DNA of 64,000 bases, from NCBI GenBank assembly GCA_016169945.1, contig JADLSH010000190.1, positions 5,332,001-5,396,000 on the forward strand, in the 5' to 3' direction. The notes below the pieces were generated by a model. The model searched no databases, had not been told where the DNA came from, and saw only the letters and a list, made by a program, of their open reading frames with translations. The position numbers and the translations under genes were made by a program. Below are positions 45,603 through 56,066 of this stretch, piece after piece. Positions within the stretch are counted from its first letter, which is position 1, and every line of letters begins with the position of its first letter. Origin of the DNA: Trachythela sp. YZ-2020 (taxonomy: Eukaryota; Cnidaria; Anthozoa; Malacalcyonacea; Clavulariidae).

Positions 45603-48600
45603 TCATTGCCAGAACAGGATACTAAATGCCATGGCTACACAGCAAGCTGCAACATATGGACTCTTTCTTTCTCCTGGAAAAAAGGTAAAGCGATAAATGG
45701 CATTACTTTACGGTTAAAATGGCATTACTTTACAGTTACAACATTCTATAGTATAGCAGCCACATTGTCATAATAATAATGTATACTGTAGGTTAATACA
45801 CTCACCAATTCTTGCCATTTTCCAGAATAGTCCAAGAATCCTAAAAAAAACATGATAAAGGGTAAATTTTAAGAGCCAGGTTCTCGGACGTTTGATCGGG
45901 CCGGCTTAAAGTATCAATGCATAACTGCCCAACATTTAGCGTCAGTATACGATTTTAAAAGAATACATTTTCGCGCCAAACTAAACATAAGGCCATCGGA
46001 CAAAATTATAAAAATGTCCGACCCATTCTGAAAGACACCGGACATTTTGACCGACGACACTGCTGACCGATATTTTAAGTCATGTTAGCTGTATAACCTA
46101 GTTATACTATGAAGTAAATATATTTTCCTATAGGATGTAACTTGAGAAATATAGCTTTCAACATCTCTTCTAACGAGTTTTAGAACGTTTTAAACACCAC
46201 ATAATGAGGCTTATGGCGGCCATATTGGTGTGACCTCATTAGTTATTCACCGGCAAATTTAGGAATAAAGAGAGCCCACTGATGATAAATTCTTATAATA
46301 TCTAGACAATATTTGTCCTTTCCCACCAATATATGTCATTAATTCTACCTGGGAGGGGGCTGGAAGGAAAAGTGCTAGGCTATGAAACTATTTTTGAAAA
46401 TTTAGTGGGGCTATGAAAAATTTGCAAAAATAATGATGGGCTATGAAACCTTGTCAGGTTTCCAGTCAATGTTTACTTGTACTTTATTATTTAGTCAAGA
46501 ACTATTGATAATGTGTAAAGAATGCAACTCCCTATACTACCCCAACTGATTTTAAACATGTTTGTATATAGTGTTGAAATTCATCCCTGCATACTCTCCC
46601 TCAACTATAACTTTAGGAACGACGTCCAAGGTGGACAAAAACTCAGCTTGGATTGGCCATTCTTTTTCTCCTGTGCACGTTGTTGGTATGAATACCAATT
46701 TTTAATGTATACAAGGATGGGCTATCAAACCAAATGAAAATATTTGGTTGAAATCATATTGCAAACTTTGCAGGGTTATGAAATATTTTTGGAAATTTTC
46801 ATGTTTCCTTCCAGCCCCCTCCTGGTTAGAATTAATGGTTAGAATTAATGAACTAGAGACTTATAGAAGCTCTTTAAACATGTCCCCAACACCACTGACA
46901 GTAGATTTGATCGGCTTATTTATGCATAGCAAATGCACTATTCAGTCCTGGTTTTCAGATCAGTGGGTTGAAAAGACCTATTATTTACTTAACATTTGGC
47001 CAAATCTCCATATTTTTACATCAAACGGGTATAACACATATCAATTTGCATTTATAGCAACAGAGTACACACAAAAGGTTCCATTAGAACACAAAATTGA
47101 TTTAACTTTTTCTGACCTTTTTGTTCCTGAAACCTGAAACCACCCCCCACCCCATCCCAATTTAAAGTTGTGTCGCACTTACCATCATATTTAATGCATT
47201 GATTGTGGAGAGGTGGGGGAGGGATATTGATGTGTGTATTGAGCAATTTACTATCTAAAACTGCAGGTGCCCAAAAAAATTTGAAAGTGATTGTAGATAC
47301 CAATTTATGTATTATAATGAATAATGAGAAAACAAATAATATAATTTCCCAATAATTAAAAGCATACTACACAAGAATATTTCATCAATTGGTGGGCTTA
47401 TACACGGAGGGGATTATATATTGGGGGCCCTAAATATGGTGGAGTTATTGTGTTACACAATACACAGTGACTAAAAGCAATATATTCCCTTGTAAAAGTA
47501 ATAAAACACTAATAAAAATTAAATAGCATATTTCTTTCAATTATAAGCATATGTGGGCTTATATTCGGAATGGCCTGAACCTTGGTGAAAAATTGTGGGC
47601 TTTTATGGTATCAAATAGTATCAAATTATGTAAACAAAGTTTGCCCATCTATATCTATTTATAATATAACATTTATAGTACACGTGTGCTGATTGGTCGA
47701 GAAGTGTGTTTCTATAACTGTATAGAAACACGGAAAAATTTAAAATCATAAAAAAAACAAATTTAATGCGAATTATAAAACTTTCAATACTATTTAAAAA
47801 CAATTTTAATGCTTTTACACATTTTTGACCCTTAATTTTCAAACAGAGTTGTTTTCTTGCAGCAAAATTGACGAGCAAAGGTCAGCATGCGTCATAATGA
47901 GAATTTGTAAATTAATCGAGTTTAAAAAATGTCTTTTGAGTTATATTATAAAATAAATAGAAAACATTTTTTCCTGTGTTTCTATACACTTATAGAAACA
48001 CTTGTGGGAGTTTGGGAGAACTCGAAATAACATGGAAAAAGTCGCCCTACGGGCTCGTTTTCCCACTGATTATTTCTTGTTCTCCCAAACTCCCACGCGT
48101 GTTTCTATAAGTGTATAGAAATACAGAAAATGTTTTCTATTTCTTAATTGTAAATGTGGGAGTATCACAAATTGGTTTGGCATCTATCTGACACGGATTA
48201 AACGTTAAAAAAGTGTGTGAGGAAGATCCAGGCCACTATGTATTATGGGGCATAGTGGAAATTTGGCACTTTAACAGGAGATCTCCTGCAGCAGGCAAAC
48301 GGTGCAAATTGCTGATGTGGCAGAATTTTGCAGCAGATAAATGGTAAACAAGACCAAAATGGCAAAAAATAAACCTTGTATTGTTGTGTGACAGTAGAAT
48401 AAGTTAAATCAGAGTAAAATGCAATTGCAAATCATGGACTTATAGTGTTCAGTGATATACTGATATATCCTCGTAATGGGCTATTACATTTAATACCGAA
48501 CCCCCCCCTGTCGAGGACTTTCTTGGCTTTAACCCCCCCCCTTGGAAAAAATGTCCTCGACCCTGTGTCCACCAGTGCAGACCATTGGTGCAGACATCCC

Positions 48601-49306
48601 CTTTGGAAACAAGAAATAACCCCTTTGGAAATATTATCCAACAACCACCCTGGAATTAATACATGGTTGACAGGATGAACACCCTTACAACCCGTCTGGA
48701 AATACCTCACCACCCCCTCTGGAAATGCACTGTGAAAAACTTTTTGGAAATGCACTGTTTTTATCAATGTGAAAAACTTTTACCCTCTGGAAATACCCTT
48801 TATTACTCTTTTACCTGTCTGGAAATAATGTTTCACCCCACTGGAATTTTTTTCTAACTTTATAGCCCCTCTGGAAAGGTAATGATGAGGACCCTTCTGG
48901 AAAAACACAGATGTAAAACCCCTCTGGAAACGTAGGTCCTCGACAGGGGGGGTGCGGGGTATTAAATGTAATAGCCCAATCCTCCTGCTTCCACCAATGT
49001 TTTATATTCTGTATAACACAGCATCACAGCGACACAGCCAAATGTATCGCAAATTGCAATGGGCAAGTTACATGAAAAAATGAAACTGTGCAGCAATACC
49101 TATATATACCTACCCAGTTTTGTTTTTGTCCAGAATTGCTGGAGCAAAGCCACGTACATATGTACACGCGCAAATCAGCAACAATATGACAGCCAACAAG
49201 CTTTGAAAATTGAACAATGCTGACTAAAAATAAATAGAACATTACCACATTAGATTGATTCGTTTCAGCGAAAAAGTATAATAGCGAGAAAATTTACACT
49301 AACCAT
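45603..49306 (-). CDS. TMEM167A: Protein kish / TMEM167 (complete, four exons)
   Basis: Exons 49306-49304 (ATG only), 49223-49114, 45840-45806 and 45673-45603 (TGA) join in frame to 72 residues, the usual length of the family. The product starts [17 protein letters not shown], continues with [19 protein letters not shown] and ends [10 protein letters not shown]. It closely follows the animal kish family: a small Golgi membrane protein with two hydrophobic segments and a role in early secretory traffic. All introns have GT-AG ends. Intron 1 falls right after the start codon, and intron 2 (3.3 kb) is filled with MITEs. A 35-nt micro-exon encodes [15 protein letters not shown]167A versus TMEM167B was judged by motif recall only. 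Confidence 0.95.
46337..46837. mobile_element. MITE in TMEM167 intron 2
   Basis: The left end CATTAATTCTACCTGGGAGG and right end CCTCCTGGTTAGAATTAATG are inverted. The adjoining GGGGGCTGGAAGGAAA pairs with TTTCCTTCCAGCCCCC. The interior repeats GGCTATGAAA. Confidence 0.8.
47955..48145. repeat. Long hairpin repeat
   Basis: AGAAAACATTTT...GTGTTTCTATACACTTATAG on the left pairs with its complement on the right around CGCCCTACGGGCTCG. Related GTGTTTCTATA hairpin words also occur at 47700. Confidence 0.65.
48478..48977. mobile_element. MITE with internal CTGGAAA repeats
   Basis: Ends GGGCTATTACATTTAATACC and GGTATTAAATGTAATAGCCC are perfect inverted repeats. They are followed by CTGTCGAGGAC and GTCCTCGACAG. 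The interior is a degenerate tandem array of CCCCTCTGGAAATA-like units. Confidence 0.85.
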
Positions 49307-50264
49307 TGCAAAATGTTGTATTAAATACAAATTATTGGATTAAATTCTCAATTTTCTTTTGAATGTCATTTTTGCAGCCACATTGACACATCAGCTTGTT
49401 CTTTCCCGCCTGTGAGCATATACAGTCAGCGGAATTTCGGGATACTTCATGGCTTCACTCACTGAAATGACGTGAGGGTATGCTTTCATTGCTTTGGTCA
49501 TTGAACTTTTGTTAGATTTCTCTCTGTGACTTTGGTATGTATTTCTATTTCAATTTTACTTCAAATGTTTCATGTTTATTTCAGCTGTTTTAGTAAATTT
49601 TGCATGTTTATTGATGTCACCAGTGGCATGGCCATATGGAGTGGGGACCCCTTTGGGGGAGGGGTGGGGGAGCTGGTTCCCACACTTTTCTTTCCAATAT
49701 AAACAAAGTATGGCAAATTGCAACTTAATAATGGGTTAATGTCCAACAGTAAACATTCCCCTTATACAGTCAGGTGAGATTTAGATTTAGCAGAAAGACT
49801 ACATAAAATTCCCCCCTGACTGGGAAAATTACCCGCCCGAGATTAAACATGTGTACCTACGGTTCGTTCTGCACATGCGTACATTGGAATCGATCTCCAG
49901 CTTGTGACGTATTTAATAATAAATATTCAGTCAAAATTAATTTATATAATATAATGGCCAGAGTAAAGATGTGGAATGCATTTAAATTACTATCAAGCCT
50001 GAGAAATGCAACTAGGTTTAAAGATGCGGTACAGTCCGTTCTGCGCATGCGTACATTGGAGCCTCCTGATCATAATACAAGCAGTTTAACTTGGTCGTAT
50101 ATTCTTGCAAAGCTTGATTGTGATACCTTGATCATTTATTTTACTGTGGAAGCAGGAAAATATATGAAGTTGCCACAACTTCTTTGATATAAAGTCCATT
50201 CTTTTGATAGAAAAAATGTAAACAAAGCTGACATGTGCCAACAGACTGTTACGCATAGGCGTAT
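49307..50264. other. TMEM167 5' side and intergenic sequence
   Basis: The region just upstream of 49306 should hold the TMEM167 5' UTR and promoter, but no clear TATA box was identified. At 49849-50187 a plus-strand frame contains a duplicated GTTCTGCNCATGCGTACATTGG word (49868 and 50038) and no known domain. Confidence 0.4.
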
Positions 50265-50800
50265 GGGCACAACTTTCTTTAGGGGGGCAGCCAAAATTTT
50301 GCCCGAATTTTAAAGCTTAGCCAAATTGCCCGAATTTCGATAACAACATCTTAATAACAGAAATAGCCACTTTTAATTGTATTTAACAAATCAATCTATT
50401 TGTTTGTCGACGGGGGGGGGGATTTAAAATTTTACCATCTCTCTGTCAAAACCTGATATTTAATAACAGAAATATCCACTTTTAATTGTATTTAACAAAT
50501 CACAACTTTGTTTGTTGTTTGTCGACGTGATTTAAATTTTTTACCATCTCTTAAGTCCAAAATATTATAATTTATTTATAAACCATATTTTAAACCAGAT
50601 AAATAAACCTCTAAACAGTACGGATATGTAAATTATAAAATTCTGGGTTTTAAGTTCAGACTAAATAAATCTAGTACTTTTGCTCAATATTATAAAATTC
50701 TGGTTTTGATCACAACGGTTTTAAATCTATTTTGCTCGAATATTCGTGAACCATTTGCCCGAATTACTTGAATCTCCAAATGTCCCGTACGCTACGCCTA
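50265..50800. mobile_element. MITE with CATAGGCGTA termini
   Basis: CATAGGCGTA at the left and TACGCCTATG at the right, with flanks ending TTACG on both sides. The interior has two copies of TAATAACAGAAATANCCACTT (50355, 50463). Confidence 0.65.
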
Positions 50801-51020
50801 TGATTTTACGCGGTCTACCGCCAGACAATTTTACTCGTCAAGGGGAAAGTGTTGGGTGGTAATGGGTTATAACCAGACTGTTTTTGCAACTGCTCCTGGC
50901 TAGGTGTAAAAATGTATATAAATTTTTGTTCGAATATTCCATCTACAAATACCTTCTACTGTATATGTCACTCCAATCGAACGAGATGCTGAGAAAAATG
51001 TCTTAATATTTACCCATACC

Positions 51021-51286
51021 CAGTGGCGGACACTTCGCGAAATATTGTGGGTGCAAACTTAGATATTGCCAACATGTAACCACCATTTTGTTGCTGCAAG
51101 TCCCAGTTCTTAAAACTTTTTGGCTTAAACTTGAATACTTGATGCAAATTTACTTATTTAAATTATAGCTTTTGTGGTTGTCAAATTACTGATACAGCTT
51201 TGTTACACAGTTAATCAGCTATAATTTAAACGCTTTGAGAAATTATTGGTGGGGTGGTGCCCCCCCCCGCCTATTGTCCACCACTG
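51021..51286. mobile_element. hAT-like MITE
   Basis: CAGTGGCGGACA and TGTCCACCACTG ends with an 8-bp duplication CCCATACC / CCTATACC (one mismatch). Related to the element at 7905 by its termini. Confidence 0.8.
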
Positions 51287-51364
51287 CCTATACCATATAC
51301 TAGCTGGCATCACTCGATCCCATCATATATTTACATAAATTTGCAGTTAACGCTCGGCAACTGG

Positions 51365-51420
51365 ACTCTGCAGCTCAGTTGGTTAGAGCACTGAACCAGA
51401 ATTGTTGCCAGGCTGCATAT
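51365..51420 (+). repeat. tRNA-like SINE fragment
   Basis: CTGCAGCTCAGTTGGTTAGA is a box A-like region. No box B follows at the right spacing, so this is a fragment. Confidence 0.45.
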
Positions 51421-51545
51421 AACCAGACTATTCTGCCCATACGTCTCTATTGTTAACCCATAAATATTATCAATTGCCCGATCGAGTCTTTCAATTATTC
51501 TATTTATTATCTTGAAAATTGGTAAAATATTACTCCCAACTCCCT

Positions 51546-51691
51546 GGGGCCGGTTGTATAAAAGTCTTAACTACATTTTAACTACCTGTTTTGTAGTTAA
51601 ATAGAGTTAACTGTAAAATTCACGATTCTGATTGGTTAACTTTCGCACTAACTATAGTTAACTTTAACTACATTTTTATACAACCGGCCCC
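51546..51691. mobile_element. MITE, GGGGCCGGTTGTATA family, copy 2
   Basis: Perfect termini GGGGCCGGTTGTATA / TATACAACCGGCCCC. Opposite orientation to the copy at 1051. Confidence 0.9.
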
Positions 51692-52716
51692 TGAAGGTTC
51701 CATTTAAACAATCAGCTATATGTGCTGATCGATAATTAGTAGGAAGTGATATGTCATGATAAATACGAATATATAACAGTTTTGTCACGATTTCTTATTG
51801 CAAATTTTCAATTTATCACCCCAAAATATATTTTACAATATCACAGAAGACAACATGCTCCTCAACCACTCCTCCCTAAGTGTATTCTCAATTTAGCTCC
51901 CAAAATCTGGGAGGCACATGACCAGGTCCAATCAGGGTTTTTTCTCGCCAAGAGGAAAAAGCCTGGGAATGAGATTCACCAAAGGGCTGGGACCACAGTG
52001 CTCTGGTTGCATGTGGTCCCCCTATGCATTTGTGGAAAATTTTTGTTACTTTATGTTTTTATGAGCTGAAAGTTCTTGTTTTCATGAAAAGAAATGTTTT
52101 TGACCCCTTTCCTGGAAGCGTTTGGAATGGTTTGAAGCAAATTGCCAACAACTAAAGGGGGGACCACAGGGCATGAGTAGCCCCCCTATGCATTTGAGGA
52201 AATTTTTAACGTTTTTTAAACGTGTTTTTTTAAACATGTTTTTAGCAGTCCAAAATAATTTTCTGTGTATAAAGGAATGCTGTGCGTCATTTCCCAAACA
52301 TTGGGAATTGTTTGATGCAGTATGTTAAATTAACCTGATTAGGGGCTGCAGTATAAATTTCATCTTGAGGTTGCAATCATAGGAGTTAAGAATAATCAAA
52401 ACATTTTCTATCCCTTTATTCTCACACTTCTAAAATTGTCTTCTTTCAAATTGGCATCTGTTGCTAATTATATATTGTATCCAAGAGAACAAATTGAGGT
52501 AGTCATTTGAAGACATTGCTGTTTCTATGAGGATTAAGATAAGGGGAAAGATCCTGAAGGTATGAAGCACCTGAGGTATATTTAGATTAAGATTTATTTT
52601 CATAAGTGAGGATATTCATCTGTGAAACTAATATGACAAGACTAAAGAACTCAAAAAGTGGCCAGAAAGTAAAGGCTGACCTGTGAACATTTTTTCGACA
52701 AAAAGTAAAGGCTTAC

Positions 52717-52817
52717 CCCTTTGACACTTGGTAGCTTAGCATGTGGGAGAACTGTGGATCAATCCCTGCTGAAGTGCGAGTCATTTTGAGTTTGAAAAGC
52801 TTGTTCATTAATTCCAC
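52717..52817 (-). CDS. Candidate single coding exon, unknown gene
   Basis: A 101-nt open segment is flanked by a consensus acceptor (GATACTG complement, CAG) and donor GTAAGC. It encodes VELMNKLFKLKMTRTSAG and then IDPQFSHMLSYQVSKG. It reads like conserved protein, but I do not recognise it and found no adjoining exons. It could also be chance. Confidence 0.35.
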
Positions 52818-53475
52818 CTGATACTGAAAAGAGTTAAGGAAAATATTAAACAGATATCTAGAAAGCAACAGACAAGATAGTGTAGTGGACACGGCGAAAT
52901 GTACAAGTGTGCGAAGTCAGGATCGATTCGTGCCTTTGTGAAGGGGCCTTTTGGCCTTTGACAGGGGGTATGAATTTATTATAGTCTGCCCAAAAAGATT
53001 AGCTATGATAGAAAACATATTAGTATTTCGCCACAAGATCTGGTTGTGTAGTGTTGAAGACAACGGCCATCTTTTTCTGGATTAGGAACGTTCTTCGAAT
53101 TAGACGTACATCCCTGGTTAAATAAATATTGTATTAACAATATTTAAAAATATTGAATCAGCAAAAATCAAAACAATATTAACCTCTTTCTACTTAGTCT
53201 CTCTCTCCAGTACAGTAAGTCCCCCAGTCTCAATTAAGGCTTCTGTGGGGCCTCTGCACTAGCTTGCTTTGTTTCCAGTTGAGTGGGTTAACTGGAATTT
53301 TGTTACTACGTGCAAAAACGTAAGGTAAATGTGATGCCCTGAGGGTGTGGGTCATGATCACAATGATCACACTGTGCATGTACTCTAGCTGTTCTTATGT
53401 TAAAATTAATGGTTGTTACTAATATTTAACCAACATGATTTTCTTATAGCAGTGAAAAAATAAAGTTCTAGAGAT

Positions 53476-55751
53476 ATGACTTCAACAGAGGAATTAGTTT
53501 TATTCCATGGAGGATGTCATTGTGGCAAAATACGTTTTCAAGTCTTAACTACATCTGTCGTCGATGTCTATAGCTGCAAGTACGTACATTATGGTGCCTC
53601 GTGCACTTTACCTCAGCTGACACTTTCTATTTGTCAACTGTGATGATTCAACAGGTTTCAATGTGAAATAACCTCATGCTGATTGGCTCAGCTAAACGAA
53701 ACCTTCAAATGCTCGTTACAAACATTGAAGGGTCCAAGCTTAACGTGAGAAGGGACAATGTTTTTATCTGCGATTGTTCATTCTTAGATGCAAGTGACAG
53801 TATGAACTGTAAAATATATTTTTCCAGATATAGAATGAGGTCCGGGGCCATTAAGCTTAAGGGGGGGTATTGGAGGGTGCTGCACCTGCAACTGTTGCCA
53901 AATTGAAAAAGACATGGGTCAAGAACACATAACAAGCTCTAATATTTTATACATGTATAGACTATGTAGTGCTGAAATGTGTAGTAGAAATTTCTGGATG
54001 CTATAAAACATTTACCAAGAATGCAGGAAATACCATTTCAGGGACACTAATTTTTACCATTCTTGAGCAGGATCACTTAAGTTAGAAGTTTGCATGTGTT
54101 TTGCCTTATTGTAAACTGACATTTTTTATATGTAGGTTATGTTACCTGAGGATTCAGTAATCACTTGTAAACCAATGATTATGAACATCCGTATAATAAA
54201 CATTCAGAACAATGTTATTCTGAAATTTAGAGATCCATTTGGAAATTTTTCATCTGCACCCCCCTGCACCATTAGGGGTTACAGCCATGATGAACTCATT
54301 TACCTCACATCACACATGATGACATTTATATATACTTAGATAGCTCATTAGTGCTGCTAATTATATACAGTAGCGTAGCACAATTACTAATTTGCTTAAT
54401 TAATAACTATGTTACTTTATAGTTGTAGCATCTGCCGAAAGAAACAGAACTTGCATTTCATTGTTCCAGACGCTTCATTTAAACTCCTTCAGGTAACAAT
54501 AAATAGTATACTGGGTTTGGTGGATAATCCACGAACGGTGGTTAGGTCTTAAATTGTGTATATATCTACTCACTTGGATTATCCACCAAACCCAGTATTC
54601 TAGTTCAACCAAGTGAAGTGCAAAAAAACTTTGAAATTTACCTTATCACAACCCGCACACCCGATAACCTATATATACAGAACTTACGGTTACAGCTCAG
54701 CAACTGGCCTCTGTAGCGCAGTTGGTTAGAGTGCTGCACCGGAATCGCAGGGCCGTGGGTTCAATTCCTGCAAGATGACCTAGTGTTGCATTTTTCGCAA
54801 CCGTTCGTGGTTAGGTCTTAAATTGTGTATATATCTACTCATTTGGATTATCCACCAAACCCAGTATTCTAGTTCAACCAAGTGAAGTGCAAAATAACTT
54901 TGAAATTAACAATAAATAGTGTACTATGTAAGAGGAGTACTAGGGTAGACTATAAGACTCTATGGTACGAGCTGACTCCTAACTATTAAGTAATTAAGAT
55001 ATTATGAAGATAAATTTGGGATGTTTTCCTATTTGCTATTAAGGAAAGTTTGAAAATGATACACACTGGAACCCCATCTTTTACATACTTTGACATAAAG
55101 CATTTTTTCGGAAAACGCTAATTGCCGACTGTTGATGACATACGAAAACTATATTTAAGCTTAATGCTATGTGGTAAAAAATTAAACACTTCTTACAACA
55201 CAGAAATTCTTATTTTGGGGGGAGGGGGGAGATTAACGGAGATGCACGTTAATGATATTTGAAAAATACGTGGCAAACGTCATCTGGTGACATCGTCAAC
55301 TGAAAATATTCGTCATTAACATTCAGCAAAACCTAAAATCGACCCGACAAATCGCTGTGTGTGAACGTACCTTAAGCCTTGATCCTTCACAATTCAGCTC
55401 TCAGCAGCAACTAGAAAGATGATTAGACTGATCCCCTACCTTTAACTATAGAATGAGGAGGAGGATTGTTTGTTTTTATCAAAGCTCCTCTTGTTCCTCT
55501 AGGGTGAAGACAACCTAACGTGCTACACGTTCAATGAACACAAAGCTAAACATCTGTTTTGCAAGACTTGTGGTGTTCAAAGTTTTTACAAACCTCGTTC
55601 GAACCCGAATGGCTATGGAATTATGCCGCATTGTATTGATGAAGATGGACCTGTCTTGAAAACTAATGTGAAATATTTTGATGGCAAAAATTGGGAGAAG
55701 GAAATCGTTGATAATAAGGACATTCTTGCTAAATCAGAGCCGAGACGTTAA
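53476..55751 (+). CDS. GFA/CENP-V-like domain protein (complete, three exons)
   Basis: Exons 53476-53579, 54423-54492 and 55503-55751 join to 140 residues. Motifs are GGCHCGKIRF near residue 12, SCNCSICRKKQNLHFIVP across the exon 1-2 junction, and FCKTCGVQSFY with RSNPNGYGI in exon 3. Those cysteines form the two zinc sites of the GFA (glutathione-dependent formaldehyde-activating enzyme-like) fold, also seen in centromere protein V and its animal relatives. Exon 2 uses the acceptor TTTATAG before TTGTAGC; the next AG would delete two zinc-ligand region residues. Enzymatic activity of animal members is not established. The second intron carries a SINE and a MITE. It converges on the PEP mutase gene. 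Confidence 0.92.
54516..54905 (+). mobile_element. tRNA-derived SINE, partly duplicated
   Basis: The tRNA-like body at 54712-54785 has TGTAGCGCAGTTGGTTAGAG (box A) and GGGTTCAATTCC (box B). The tail TTGGATTATCCACCAAACCC and the following TAGTTCAACCAAGTGAAG occur before and after the body, and a head-to-tail hairpin lies at 54521-54597. Same family as 12912-13150. Confidence 0.75.
55240..55372. mobile_element. Harbinger-like MITE, 5'-truncated
   Basis: Matches 8925-9055 closely (GATGCACGTTAATGATATTT to GTGAACGTACCT). The left terminal repeat is missing. Confidence 0.8.
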
Positions 55752-55814
55752 ATATGTCAGATTGCCAGATACATATATCAGTTAAACCGTATAAGCTTTG
55801 AATATAAGTCCTGG

Positions 55815-55936
55815 TTTATTAATCTTCAAGCGACAGAATGGTTTTATGGACATTAAAAAAATACAGTTCAAAACATATATAGATAGACCTTGCCCTTGGA
55901 TTTTACTTTTTGGTCTGATGATTGTTTTGAAATAAA
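55815..55936. terminator. Convergent polyadenylation signals
   Basis: AATAAA at 55931-55936 can serve the plus-strand GFA gene. TTTATT at 55815-55820 is AATAAA on the minus strand and can serve the PEP mutase gene. Used as written, the two 3' UTRs would overlap by about 100 bases. Confidence 0.5.
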
Positions 55937-56066
55937 ACCGTCATATCATGCACCATATACTGTTTTGAGTGGGATCATGCGATCATTTTCTGTTCGGTAC
56001 TAGCCCTAAGTATGCTAATTCATCCATATATTAATAGTGTAATGTCTGTCCTATATAGAGTGTTTA

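Noticed and set aside
49849..50187. 112-codon plus-strand frame upstream of TMEM167
   Set aside because: No homology was recognised. It contains a duplicated GC-rich word and low-complexity parts and is more likely chance than a divergent gene.
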